Below, in pieces: positions 1-8,116 of a stretch of 64,000 nucleotides of DNA. The notes under the pieces are model-generated. The model searched no databases and was not told the origin of the DNA. It worked only from the letters and a program-made list of their open reading frames with translations. This DNA is from Microvirga sp052115485. GTDB lineage: Bacteria; Pseudomonadota; Alphaproteobacteria; Rhizobiales; Beijerinckiaceae. Location: the NCBI RefSeq assembly GCF_052115485.1, contig NZ_JBFRGU010000005.1, forward strand, positions 248,001 through 312,000, written 5' to 3'. The translations under genes were made by a program, and so were the position numbers. How positions within the stretch are numbered: position 1 is the stretch's first letter; each line of letters starts with the position of its first letter.

Positions 1-915
1 AGTCTCGGGGAGCGGGATGAACTCGGTCTCGTCGGGCACATGACTGAAGCGGCCGGTCTTCCAGTCTTCCTTCGCCTGTTCGATGCGCTCCTTGCTGGAG
101 GAGACGAAATTCCACCAGATGTGGCGCGGGCCTTCCAAGGCCGTCCCGCCCAGGAACATCATGCGCGTCGGTTTCGTGGCGAGCACGGTGATGCGATCAC
201 CCGGACGGAAGATCAGGAGGCGTGGTCCCTCGAATCGTTCGTTCGCGATCTCCACTTCGCCCTCGACGACATAGATCGCCCGCTCCTCGTAGTCGGGATC
301 GAGGGGCGCGGTCATGCCCGCATCGAGCGCGACTTCCACATAGAACCAGTCCGACACCATCTCGACAGGCGCCGAGGCGCCGAAGGCGGAGCCTGCGATC
401 ACGCGGGCCTTCAGGCCCTTGTCTTCGATGGTGGGTAGGCGGGCCGCGTCATAATGCTGGAAGGACGGAGCGATTTCTTCCTTGCCGGCGGGCAGTGCGA
501 TCCAGCTTTGCAGGCCGAGCATGCGACCGCCGTGGCGCTCCGCCTCCGGCGAACGTTCGGAATGGGCGATACCTCGCCCCGCGGTCATCAGGTTCATGGC
601 GCCCGGCGCGATGTCCTGAATGTTGCCGTTGCTGTCGCGATGGGTGATGCGGCCATCGAAGAGATAAGTGACGGTGGCGAGCCCGATATGCGGATGAGGT
701 CGCACATCCATGCCGTGCCCGGCAATGAACTGAACCGGCCCGAAATGATCGAAGAAAATGAACGGCCCAACCATCTGGCGTTTGCCGTGCGGAAGCGCGC
801 GGCGCACGGAAAAGCCGTCGCCGAGATCGCGTACGCGCGGCACGACGACGAGTTCGAGCGCATCGCAGGATTTCCGGTCGCCCAGAATCGGATCTTCCGT
901 CGGAAGCCAGCTCAT
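1..915 (-). CDS. Pirin family protein (3' end cut by window edge)
   Basis: The reading frame starts at the ATG at 915 and stays open for 305 codons to the window edge, so only the last few residues should be missing (pirins are usually 280-320 aa). It is a bicupin protein. The N-terminal cupin carries the metal-binding pattern of pirins: HPH at residues 74-76 and HSE around 118-120. Bacterial pirins are non-haem iron proteins, some with quercetinase activity and some acting as redox-linked regulators; which applies here cannot be told. It appears to be a single gene. The 270 bases upstream up to the VOC gene hold no convincing gene. Confidence 0.9.
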   Translation of the reverse strand, partial: MSWLPTEDPILGDRKSCDALELVVVPRVRDLGDGFSVRRALPHGKRQMVGPFIFFDHFGPVQFIAGHGMDVRPHPHIGLATVTYLFDGRITHRDSNGNIQDIAPGAMNLMTAGRGIAHSERSPEAERHGGRMLGLQSWIALPAGKEEIAPSFQHYDAARLPTIEDKGLKARVIAGSAFGASAPVEMVSDWFYVEVALDAGMTAPLDPDYEERAIYVVEGEVEIANERFEGPRLLIFRPGDRITVLATKPTRMMFLGGTALEGPRHIWWNFVSSSKERIEQAKEDWKTGRFSHVPDETEFIPLPET

Positions 916-1184
916 CGCGGATCTCCTGTGCTCGCGCGCTTTGTGAGAGAATAAGGTTTGTGGTGCACATGCAAAGCGCAATAGCGAAAGCGCGCTTTGC
1001 GTTGATCGACTATTGATCCCAAACCAGCATGAGAAGGCGGTTTGCGAGCGACAGCCTCAGATTGCGGCTTCAAGCTGGGGTTGTTGCGCTGCGATCATGG
1101 TAAAGCACCCCACCGTAAAGAGGGACTTCGCGTCGCCGCCGGAGTGTACGCGGTCAGCACAGATGCTTTCGTGTGTCGTGCAGT

Positions 1185-1640
1185 TTAGCCGTAAGTAACG
1201 CCCGGCTTACTTTGTCCAACTTCTATAATATAACCATCAGGATCGCGAATGTAGCAGCGCGTCTCGCCGTACTTGTCCTTTGGCTCTGTGATAAATTCGG
1301 CCCCTCGACTTCGCCATAGCTCATAGCAAGCTTGAATATCTGCAACGCGAATATTCATAAAGCTGCTGACCAAATCGGGATCGGCGGGGGCGCTAAGCGT
1401 TACCGATGGTTTGTCGGGTGTCGGACCGCCCCCGACGTTGACAATGAGCCACGTGTTCGCGATCTGGATGTACCCCGGCGCGCCGCTGCTGTCGCCTTTG
1501 CTCAGAATGCGGCCTCCGAAGACCGTTTCGTAAAATCGAGCCGATCGTTCGATGTCGGCGACGGTGAGAAAGTGTGCGACGGTAAATCCATCCCGCGGCG
1601 GCATCTGATAGCTTTTCTGCTCGACTTGTACTTGGTTCAT
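1185..1640 (-). CDS. VOC (glyoxalase/bleomycin-resistance fold) family protein
   Basis: This 151-residue protein has one vicinal-oxygen-chelate module: a beta-strand start at TVAHFLTVADIERSARFYE and the typical end RCYIRDPDGYIIEVGQSK, where the glutamate is the usual metal ligand. Substrate is unknown. The family includes glyoxalases, ring-cleavage dioxygenases and binding proteins. The ATG at 1640 lies just downstream of, and in a different frame from, a DoxX-like remnant, so the two may once have formed an operon. The surrounding DNA is poorer in GC than the rest of the window, which hints at an acquired segment. Confidence 0.85.
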   Translation of the reverse strand: MNQVQVEQKSYQMPPRDGFTVAHFLTVADIERSARFYETVFGGRILSKGDSSGAPGYIQIANTWLIVNVGGGPTPDKPSVTLSAPADPDLVSSFMNIRVADIQACYELWRSRGAEFITEPKDKYGETRCYIRDPDGYIIEVGQSKPGVTYG

Positions 1641-1842
1641 CGACGCCTCCGATATACAACAGCAAGAAGCCTCCCATCATGCTGAGATTTTGTAAAAGCC
1701 ATCCGTGCTGGCCCATCGATCCGCATTCGTTATTGTCCAATAACGATGCCCAATAAAACGTAGTTCCCAGCGTGTAAAAAACATAAGTAAAGCCGAAGGA
1801 CGCGCGAACGCGCCACCAGCGACCGCGAACGTCGTGCGTAAC
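1634..1842 (-). pseudogene. DoxX-family C-terminal remnant
   Basis: Reading the minus strand from just after a TAA at 1845 gives a frame with the look of a DoxX C-terminus: GFTYVFYTLGTTFYW followed by QNLSMMGGFLLLYIGG, which resembles the F-x-KNLA-MGG-LLL end of DoxX membrane proteins. The N-terminal half (about 70 residues) and a proper stop are both missing, and the frame runs into the VOC gene. I read this as the broken end of a DoxX gene that once preceded the VOC gene. Recognition is from memory of the family only. Confidence 0.42.
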
Positions 1843-2042
1843 TTAAGCGAACGGTTCTTTATCCGTGTCGCGACCTGATACGACAAACTCGCGGCCTGGC
1901 ATTCGCCGAGCTGGCTTCAATCCGCATTTGGTTGCGTGTTAATGATCCGCGCCCTGGCGTCGTTTCGTTCTGTGGTGGGGGCCTCGCATGTGCTAGACGC
2001 CACACGATTGGCCGCATCGGCCATTTTGGAGAGCATGACAGC

Positions 2043-3002
2043 ATGGAATTGCCACCGCTCCTGCGCCAGGGCGTCGATGCCGCGCTTGCGGGCATCCCGC
2101 TTGCGGATCTGAGCCGCGCGGCGGGCGTCTTGTCGGCTCGCTATCGGGCGGAGATTCGCGACGGGCGGTTTCATCTCTCGGACGATCTGGCCGCGCGGGC
2201 CTATCTCGCGACGCGTTTGCCAGCGACCTATGCGGCCATCCGTGCTGCCATGAATGCGATGGCTGAGGAGCGGCCTGACTTCGCACCCGCATCGCTGCTC
2301 GATGTCGGCTCCGGTCCCGGTTCTGCCCTCTGGGCGGCCTCCGAATGCTGGGCCGGTCTTCGGGAAGCCCTTCTGGTCGAAGGAAGCGGAGCTATCCAGG
2401 CGTGGGGCGAACGGCTTTCCGCACAACTGCCCTTCTCCGTCGAATGGCGCACGGGAGATGCGGCGGGTTCTCTGCCGGATCTCGCACCCCGCGATCTCGT
2501 GACCCTGGCCTATGTGCTCGACGAGCTGGACCCGCAGGCGCGCGGACCCCTCATCGAACGCTTGTGGAGCCTGACCGGAGATACGCTTCTCATCGTCGAG
2601 CCGGGCACCCCGGCGGGGTGGGAGCGCATTCTGGCCGCGCGCGCCCGCCTGATCGCGTTAGGCGCGCATATCCTTGCGCCGTGCCCGCATGCGAAAGCCT
2701 GTCCCCTCGTTCAGCCCGATTGGTGCCATTTCTCCCGCCGGGTGGCGCGCTCGCGCCTGCACCGGCAGGCGAAGGGAGCGGAAGTGCCGTGGGAAGACGA
2801 GAAGTTCATCTATATCGCCGCCTCGCGGCATTCGGGCGCGGCCGTTCAAGCCCGCGTCATCGCGCCGTCCCGGCTTGGGAGCGGGCAGGCCAAGCTGAAG
2901 CTGTGCAGCGAGAACGGCACGGTCGAGGAACGCCTTTTCACCAAGCGCGACGGGGCGGCCTTCAAGGCGGCGCGGCGAGCCAATTGGGGCGATGTGCTCT
3001 AA
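2043..3002 (+). CDS. Small ribosomal subunit Rsm22-family methyltransferase-like protein
   Basis: This 319-residue protein has a SAM-binding start (LLDVGSGPGSALWAA) and, near residues 220-235, a cysteine cluster of the form CPHxxxCPL...DWCHF. That cluster is the Fe-S-type motif of the Rsm22 family, a mitochondrial and bacterial ribosome-assembly factor. It probably binds the small ribosomal subunit; methyl transfer is uncertain for the family. I chose the ATG at 2043 because GGAGAG stands 9 bases upstream; an earlier in-frame start at 1932 would add residues unlike the family. A repeat and then an ABC exporter follow. Confidence 0.85.
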   Translation: MELPPLLRQGVDAALAGIPLADLSRAAGVLSARYRAEIRDGRFHLSDDLAARAYLATRLPATYAAIRAAMNAMAEERPDFAPASLLDVGSGPGSALWAASECWAGLREALLVEGSGAIQAWGERLSAQLPFSVEWRTGDAAGSLPDLAPRDLVTLAYVLDELDPQARGPLIERLWSLTGDTLLIVEPGTPAGWERILAARARLIALGAHILAPCPHAKACPLVQPDWCHFSRRVARSRLHRQAKGAEVPWEDEKFIYIAASRHSGAAVQARVIAPSRLGSGQAKLKLCSENGTVEERLFTKRDGAAFKAARRANWGDVL

Positions 3003-3026
3003 CACCTCTATCCCTGCTCCTCTTCT

Positions 3027-3165
3027 CGTCATTCCGGGACGTGCGCAGCACGGGCCCGGAACCCATAACCGCTGCAGGTTCAGAAACTCGCGCCACCCTG
3101 GCGATCTATCCTTCCCATGCAGTGGCTGTGGGTTCGGGCTCCGCTCACGCGGCCCCGGAATGACG
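3027..3165. repeat. CATTCCGG palindromic repeat, two facing halves
   Basis: The sequence opens with GTCATTCCGGGACGTGCGCA and closes with the inverted GCGGCCCCGGAATGAC. Between them are the conserved GGAACCCATAACC and its inverted partner. Related copies lie at 12646-12689, 13400-13568, 19431-19467, 20460-20480 (half) and 38892-38990. It fills the space between the Rsm22-like gene and the ABC exporter. Confidence 0.75.
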
Positions 3166-3242
3166 AAGCTCCTCTCCGAAGTTTGCGGCAGGCCCCTTAG
3201 CCGTGCTAACGCCACGGTGTTCATGCGAGAATTTTGATAACG

Positions 3243-5018
3243 ATGGCCGGCAAGAAACCTCTTTTTCGCGGCGATACGCTTCCGCTTCTGAGCCGCCTCT
3301 GGCGCGATTGGATGCGCCCGCACGCGAAAACTCTTCTTCTGGTGTTGATCCTTGTCGGCTTCGTCGCGGCGGCGACCGGGCTCTATCCCGTTCTGATCAA
3401 GATGGCGTTCGACGCGTTTACCGCGAAGGATGAGACGGCGATCCGACTCGCACCGATTTTCGTCATCGTCGTGACCTCGGTGAAGGGCTTTTCGCTCCTT
3501 GCGCTGACCATCCTCACGAACAAGGTCGTGACGCAGATCGAGGCGGATATGCAGACCGCCCTTTACGGCCATCTGATCGATGCCGATCTGGCGCAGATCT
3601 CCCGGGAAAGCCCGGCGGCTCTCACGCAGCGCTTCACCACCGATTTCGCCTTCATCAAGGAAGCGCTGACGCGCCTCTCGACGGTTTTTCTGCGCGAGGT
3701 CACGACCATCATCGCGCTCATCGGCGCGATGCTCTGGATCGATCCGGTGCTCACGCTCGTCGCCGCCGTGACTGTGCCCTTCATCGCGCAGCCCATCGGC
3801 AAGATCGGCAAGAAATTGCGCCGCGTCGCGATCTCGACGCAGGAGCAGACCGGCCAGATGGCGAGCCACATCTCGGAAAGCCTCACCGGTACGCGCGTCG
3901 CCAAGACCTATTCGCTGGAAGACTATCTCAAGAACAAGGCGGCCCGGGCCTTCGACGAAATCCGCAAGCTCAAGATGAAGGCCGCGAATGCCAGAGGCCG
4001 TCTTGACCCGTTGTTGGAGGCGGGCGGCGGATTTGCGGTCGCGGCCGTTCTCATCATCATCGGCTGGCGTATTACGTCCGGCGAAAGCACGGTTGGTGAT
4101 TTCACGGGTTTCGTCTCGGCGCTCATTCTCGCGGCTCAGCCGATCCGTGCGCTCGGCAATCTGAACGCCATCGTGCAGGAGGCGGCGGCCTCCCTTCAGC
4201 GCACCTTCAACGTGATGGATGAGGCGCCTCGCATCAACGACAAGCCGGGAGCGAAACCGCTTGTGGTGAGGGGCGGCGAAGTCCGTTTCACGAATGTCTT
4301 CTTCCACTATCGTGAAGACGCGACCGCGCTCAAAGGCGTCGATCTCGTGGCTCATGCAGGTGCGACCACCGCACTCGTTGGTCGCTCCGGTTCGGGCAAG
4401 TCCACGCTGTTGTCCCTTGTGTCACGTCTCTACGATGTGACCGAGGGTGCGGTTCTCATCGATGGCCAGGATGTGCGCGACGTGACGCTCAAGTCGCTGC
4501 GCGCTTCGATTGCCGTCGTCAGCCAGGACGTGGTGTTGTTCGACGATACGATCCGCGCCAACATCGCCTTCGGCCGCTCCGCTGCGTCGGATGAGGATAT
4601 TGTCGCCGCCGCTAAGGCCGCCGCAGCGCATGATTTCATCATGAAACTGCCGGAAGGCTACGACACGGTGGTCGGCACCGGCGGTGGACGGCTCTCAGGC
4701 GGCGAGCGCCAGCGCGTTTCGCTGGCTCGCGCCTTCTTGAAAAATGCGCCGATTCTCCTGCTCGACGAGGCGACGAGCGCGCTCGATTCGGAATCCGAGC
4801 GTCTGGTGCAGGAGGCGATCCGGGAGTTGATGCGCGGGCGCACGACCCTCGTGATCGCGCATCGTCTGTCGACCGTTCGTGATGCGGAGCGCATCGTCGT
4901 CATGGAAGAGGGACGGATCGCCGAAATCGGCTCGCATGTGGATCTCATGGCCGAGACGGGGATCTATGCGCGGCTGCATCGCTTGCAGCTCTCGCACGAT
5001 ATCGAGACTAGAGTTTGA
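3243..5018 (+). CDS. ABC exporter, fused permease-ATPase (MsbA-like)
   Basis: This 591-residue half-transporter has an N-terminal six-helix exporter domain (about residues 20-310) and a C-terminal ATPase. Walker A GRSGSGKST is at residue 380, the signature LSGGERQRV follows, Walker B ILLLDEA is near residue 504, and the switch histidine is in VIAHRLSTV. It would act as an inner-membrane homodimer. The closest well-known class is the lipid A flippase MsbA and related lipid or drug exporters. Its position 2.3 kb before a lipid A acylation operon makes a lipid role attractive but not shown. ATG 3243 is preferred over TTG 3234. The TGA stop lies inside the repeat that follows. Confidence 0.9.
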   Translation: MAGKKPLFRGDTLPLLSRLWRDWMRPHAKTLLLVLILVGFVAAATGLYPVLIKMAFDAFTAKDETAIRLAPIFVIVVTSVKGFSLLALTILTNKVVTQIEADMQTALYGHLIDADLAQISRESPAALTQRFTTDFAFIKEALTRLSTVFLREVTTIIALIGAMLWIDPVLTLVAAVTVPFIAQPIGKIGKKLRRVAISTQEQTGQMASHISESLTGTRVAKTYSLEDYLKNKAARAFDEIRKLKMKAANARGRLDPLLEAGGGFAVAAVLIIIGWRITSGESTVGDFTGFVSALILAAQPIRALGNLNAIVQEAAASLQRTFNVMDEAPRINDKPGAKPLVVRGGEVRFTNVFFHYREDATALKGVDLVAHAGATTALVGRSGSGKSTLLSLVSRLYDVTEGAVLIDGQDVRDVTLKSLRASIAVVSQDVVLFDDTIRANIAFGRSAASDEDIVAAAKAAAAHDFIMKLPEGYDTVVGTGGGRLSGGERQRVSLARAFLKNAPILLLDEATSALDSESERLVQEAIRELMRGRTTLVIAHRLSTVRDAERIVVMEEGRIAEIGSHVDLMAETGIYARLHRLQLSHDIETRV

Positions 5019-5113
5019 TCGTTTCAGATTGAAATAGGATCAAACTCTCGATGCTTTTGATGTCGCATGATCCGGGCGAACAACCGATGCCCACTTGTTC
5101 TGATCATGCTCTA
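5009..5113. repeat. Two-module palindromic repeat (copy 1)
   Basis: Module one is a stem-loop, GAGTTTGATC...GATCAAACTC (5011-5046). Module two runs from the GATCCGGGCGAACAACCG segment to TGATCATGCTCTA. The TGA that ends the ABC exporter gene is part of module one. Other full copies are at 35845-35952 and 56030-56130, and a near-complete copy is at 16505-16566. Confidence 0.85.
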
Positions 5114-5130
5114 TGAGTGCGTGACCCGGC

Positions 5131-5943
5131 TTATTCCCGGCGCATGAGTTGATCGACCAGAATGTTCGACCAGAAGCCCGGCTTGAATTCCCGTTCCAGC
5201 GCTTCCGGATCGTAGATCGTCTCGACCCAGGTAAGGAACGGAATGCCCTTGGCCTCGCCGTCGAGCCGATAACGCTCGAAAAACACGTCGAGAATGCCGG
5301 TCTTCGAAAAACGGAAATGTCCATAGCGCGGCGACAATTGTCGCAACGCTTCCTCGACCGATTTGTTTTCGTGGACGATGAGATAGAGCGCCGCGACGAA
5401 GCCGGCGCGATCCGCGCCGGACTTGCAGTGCAGGATCGCGGGGTAGGCGATCGAGTCGAAGAAGTCCTTGGCCGTCAGCAGCGTCTCGCGGTCCGGTGCG
5501 CCGCGCGAGCGTACGATGAACTCGGTCAGTTGAATTCCGAGCCGGTCGCAGGTGTCCTTCTGCAATTGCCAGGAGCCGTGTTCGCGCCCGCCGCGCAGGT
5601 TCACGATGGTGCGGACACCCGCCTCTTTGAGACGCGAGATCTGGTAGGGCGCGGGTTGCGCAGAGCGCCAGAGCTTGTCCGAAACGCGATGCTTGTTGAG
5701 GTACATCAGCCGAAACACGCCGTGATCGACGAGCAGCATGTTCGCCCAGGCGCGCAGGCGTCCGCCGCCGCTCTCGATGGGGCGGTCCCATCGGGCGATA
5801 CGGGCCATGCGGCGGGCATAGCGGATTTCGGGTTTCAGAAAGCGGGTGATCAAAAGGGGCTCTGAGATCGATGAAGACAAGGCGGGCCTTAGCAGGCGAC
5901 GTGGCCGAGGGCAATGTGGGCGAGATATCGGGTTCCCCGTCAA
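5131..5943 (-). CDS. Dual-specificity / tyrosine phosphatase family protein
   Basis: The protein carries the cysteine-phosphatase loop HCKSGADRAG (H-C-x5-R) in a sequence of the DSP/PTP type, with the general-acid region upstream around IVNLRGGREHGSW. It is a cytosolic phosphatase of unknown substrate; some relatives act on phosphoinositide-like or cell-envelope intermediates. The first in-frame ATG gives 270 residues, but the next ATG at 5808 gives 225 residues beginning MARIARWDRP and avoids an N-terminus with little family character. A TTG at about residue 31 is also possible. It is convergent with the ABC exporter across a repeat. Confidence 0.85.
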   Translation of the reverse strand: MTGNPISRPHCPRPRRLLRPALSSSISEPLLITRFLKPEIRYARRMARIARWDRPIESGGGRLRAWANMLLVDHGVFRLMYLNKHRVSDKLWRSAQPAPYQISRLKEAGVRTIVNLRGGREHGSWQLQKDTCDRLGIQLTEFIVRSRGAPDRETLLTAKDFFDSIAYPAILHCKSGADRAGFVAALYLIVHENKSVEEALRQLSPRYGHFRFSKTGILDVFFERYRLDGEAKGIPFLTWVETIYDPEALEREFKPGFWSNILVDQLMRRE

Positions 5944-6036
5944 GGTTTTCGAGCCTCACATAAATAACGCGGCCCAGCAGAGCTGGACCGCGCTGAAAGA
6001 AAGAGCAGGCCTAACGGTCTGCGATGAAAAGCTTCA

Positions 6037-7065
6037 CTATGCGTAGATAAGAAAACTTTCGTGAGTCAAAAGCAGGAATTTCGAAAGTACGGCGAACTTG
6101 ATGGCGTGCGCCGATCCCGTACCGTCGGGGTCGTAATAAAGGGCTCCAGTAATATCATTGTAGATGATCCGGTCGTCGGCATCGTGCGCCCCCGCACCGA
6201 TGAAGAACGCATTCTCATTCAGGACGCCGCTCTCGATCTTCTTGAAGATCGACTTCGCCAGATGGATCGCGTCTTCTCCGACCGTGAAATCGACGATCCT
6301 GTCGCAATTCGTCTTGGCGCCGAGTTTTTTATTGAAAACAAACGAGTCCATTCCAGGACCGCCGATGAGCTTGTCGTTGCCGAGGCCGCCGACAAGCACG
6401 TCGTTGCCGGCACCGCCGTTGAGGGTGTCGTTTCCGCCATTGCCCAGGAGGGCATTGTCCTGCGCGTTTCCGATGAAGCTGTCACGTCCTTCATCGCCGA
6501 CGAGGTTTTCAATCGATACGAATTTATCGATTCCAAGACCAGTATTCTGGCCACCGGTCTTATTCAGGTTGACCTTGATGTTGATGCTTCCCCGAAAATA
6601 GACCGTATCGGTGCCCGTTCCGCCGCCGAAGAGGTCATTGCCCGTCCCGCCATGGAGCGAATCGTTGCCCGATCCGCCGTAAAGGCGGTCGTTTCCCTGT
6701 TCGCCGAAGAGCACGTCATCGCCGTCGAGCCCGCGCAGGGTGTCGTTGCCCAGACCGCCGTAGCAGGCATCTTTGCCGGCGGTGCCGTTCAGAATGTCTG
6801 CTTTTTCGGTTCCGAACTGAAGAGTGAAACCCGACTTCGACGGTGTGCCGTTCGCACTCGGCATCACCGGACGCAAAGGCAAAATCTGCGGCACCATCGG
6901 CGGCGGCGCGATGACCGCCGACGTGATGTCGGCGGCCTCGGCACCGGTTAAAAAATACGGGCTGACGCTCGCTTCACCGAAAAAGGTGAAAAAAGTCTCG
7001 TCTGCCCCGCCAATATTGCTCATGACGCTCATCGCACCAGCGTTGTTCAATGAAGCTGCCGCCAC
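6037..7065 (-). CDS. RTX-type calcium-binding repeat protein, paralogue 1
   Basis: From about residue 95 to 250 the protein has nonapeptide repeats of the GGxGNDxLx type, which bind calcium and fold as a parallel beta-roll after secretion. The last 90 residues form a cap (DRIVDFTVGEDAIHL ... RIIYNDITGALYYDPDGTG) shared almost word for word with the proteins at 23674-24411 and 36219-37133. Such proteins usually leave the cell by a type I secretion system, guided by the C-terminus; no such system lies in this window. The start shown is GTG; ATGs at 7032 and 7023 are equally plausible. The first 70 residues are not recognised. Confidence 0.85.
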   Translation of the reverse strand: MAAASLNNAGAMSVMSNIGGADETFFTFFGEASVSPYFLTGAEAADITSAVIAPPPMVPQILPLRPVMPSANGTPSKSGFTLQFGTEKADILNGTAGKDACYGGLGNDTLRGLDGDDVLFGEQGNDRLYGGSGNDSLHGGTGNDLFGGGTGTDTVYFRGSINIKVNLNKTGGQNTGLGIDKFVSIENLVGDEGRDSFIGNAQDNALLGNGGNDTLNGGAGNDVLVGGLGNDKLIGGPGMDSFVFNKKLGAKTNCDRIVDFTVGEDAIHLAKSIFKKIESGVLNENAFFIGAGAHDADDRIIYNDITGALYYDPDGTGSAHAIKFAVLSKFLLLTHESFLIYA

Positions 7066-7365
7066 CGATTGTTTTGAAAGTCCGGCGACGACTTGGACTT
7101 GCTACTACATTACGTTGCGAAACGCAATCTTGTTCCGCAAGGAAAGTAGGCTGATCCGAATTTGCCGGATCGGCGGAATTTTCGCGCCCTCCAAACGTGG
7201 AGGGGTGGTCGGAAATCAGGAACTTCGCTCGGGTCGGTTGCCGCCTTGCGGCCTGTCGTGTAAGGGGTGCGTTTCGATAAAACCCTTCTCGACGGAGACA
7301 GGGCGCGCAATCTCTCGCCGCCTCGCCACTCCGTTCCCAACCAATAACATCAGGAGAGCGACATT
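7066..7365. other. Intergenic region upstream of acpXL
   Basis: No gene is supported in these 300 bases. They separate the divergent RTX gene and the acpXL operon, so promoters for both should lie here. AT-richer stretches occur around 7090-7145. A small hairpin-like GATCCG...CGGATC sits near 7153-7173. Confidence 0.4.
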
Positions 7366-7647
7366 ATGTCGTCAACCTTCGAGACCGTCGCCGGCATCAT
7401 TTCCGAGACCGCCGACATTCCGCGTGACCAGATCACGCAGGAGAGCCACGCGATCGACGATCTCGGCATCGACTCGCTCGCCTTCCTCGATATCGCGTTT
7501 GCGATCGACAAGGCTTTCGGCATCAAGCTGCCGCTCGAGCAGTGGACGCAGGAAGTGAACGAGGGCAAGGCTCCGGCCGAGGAATACTTCGTCCTGAAGA
7601 ACCTCGTTGCCCGCATCGACGCCCTGATCGCCGCGAAGAGCGCGTAA
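7366..7647 (+). CDS. acpXL: Acyl carrier protein AcpXL for very-long-chain lipid A acyl groups
   Basis: This 93-residue acyl carrier protein has the phosphopantetheine attachment motif DLGIDSLAF with Ser37. It is longer than the ordinary ACP and fits AcpXL, the dedicated carrier of the C28 (omega-1)-hydroxy fatty acid put on rhizobial lipid A. An AGGAGAG ribosome site precedes the ATG. It opens the operon acpXL-fabZ-fabF2-fabF1-fabG and, after an interruption, adh-lpxXL. The gene order is the evidence that separates it from a general ACP. Confidence 0.93.
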   Translation: MSSTFETVAGIISETADIPRDQITQESHAIDDLGIDSLAFLDIAFAIDKAFGIKLPLEQWTQEVNEGKAPAEEYFVLKNLVARIDALIAAKSA

Positions 7648-7654
7648 AACCGTT

Positions 7655-8113
7655 ATGCGCCTCGAATATTTCGAGATGATCGACCGCGTCGTGGTTCTGG
7701 ATCGCGAGGCGAAACGGATCGAGGCGCAATCCACGGTGCCGATGGAAAGCCCCGTCTTCGAGGGGCATTTCCCCGGCCACCCGCTGGTTCCCGGCGTGCT
7801 GTTGACGGAAACCATGGCGCAGGCCTCGGGCTATCTTATCCTGGGGCTGATGGATTTCACTCACATGCCGTTCCTGATGGCGGTCGACAAGGCGCGGTTT
7901 CGCACCTTCGTCGGGCCCGGAACGGTTCTGACGATCACGGCGAGCCTCGAACACGAAGGTTCGGGCTATGCGGTGACGAAGGCGAAAATCGCGGTCGAGG
8001 GCAAGTCGATCTGCGATGCGGAACTGCGCTTCCGCATCATGCCCTTCCCAGCGGATCTCGACGGGCAGATGCGCGCCCAGGCGCGGCGGATAGGCTTATT
8101 GGCGGAGGCTTGA
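7655..8113 (+). CDS. fabZ: 3-hydroxyacyl-ACP dehydratase (FabZ type) of the very-long-chain operon
   Basis: This 152-residue hot-dog fold enzyme has the FabZ signature HFPGHPLVPGVLLTETMAQ, with catalytic His38 and, 14 residues on, Glu52, the same spacing as in E. coli FabZ. It would dehydrate 3-hydroxyacyl-AcpXL during chain elongation. It starts 7 bases after acpXL and ends 3 bases before the next gene, so the genes are co-transcribed. A separate housekeeping fabZ should exist elsewhere in the genome. Confidence 0.93.
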   Translation: MRLEYFEMIDRVVVLDREAKRIEAQSTVPMESPVFEGHFPGHPLVPGVLLTETMAQASGYLILGLMDFTHMPFLMAVDKARFRTFVGPGTVLTITASLEHEGSGYAVTKAKIAVEGKSICDAELRFRIMPFPADLDGQMRAQARRIGLLAEA

Positions 8114-8116
8114 GGC

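Noticed and set aside
2658..4355. A 565-codon open frame on the minus strand over the Rsm22-like and ABC exporter genes
   Set aside because: It crosses two well-supported genes and a repeat, has no recognisable domain and shows the Arg/Asp-rich composition of an antisense shadow.
5809..5943. N-terminal 45 residues of the phosphatase frame as a true part of the protein
   Set aside because: They are Arg/Pro/Ser-rich and lack a ribosome site, while ATG 5808 gives a normal-length protein; I kept the longer end only as the outer limit.
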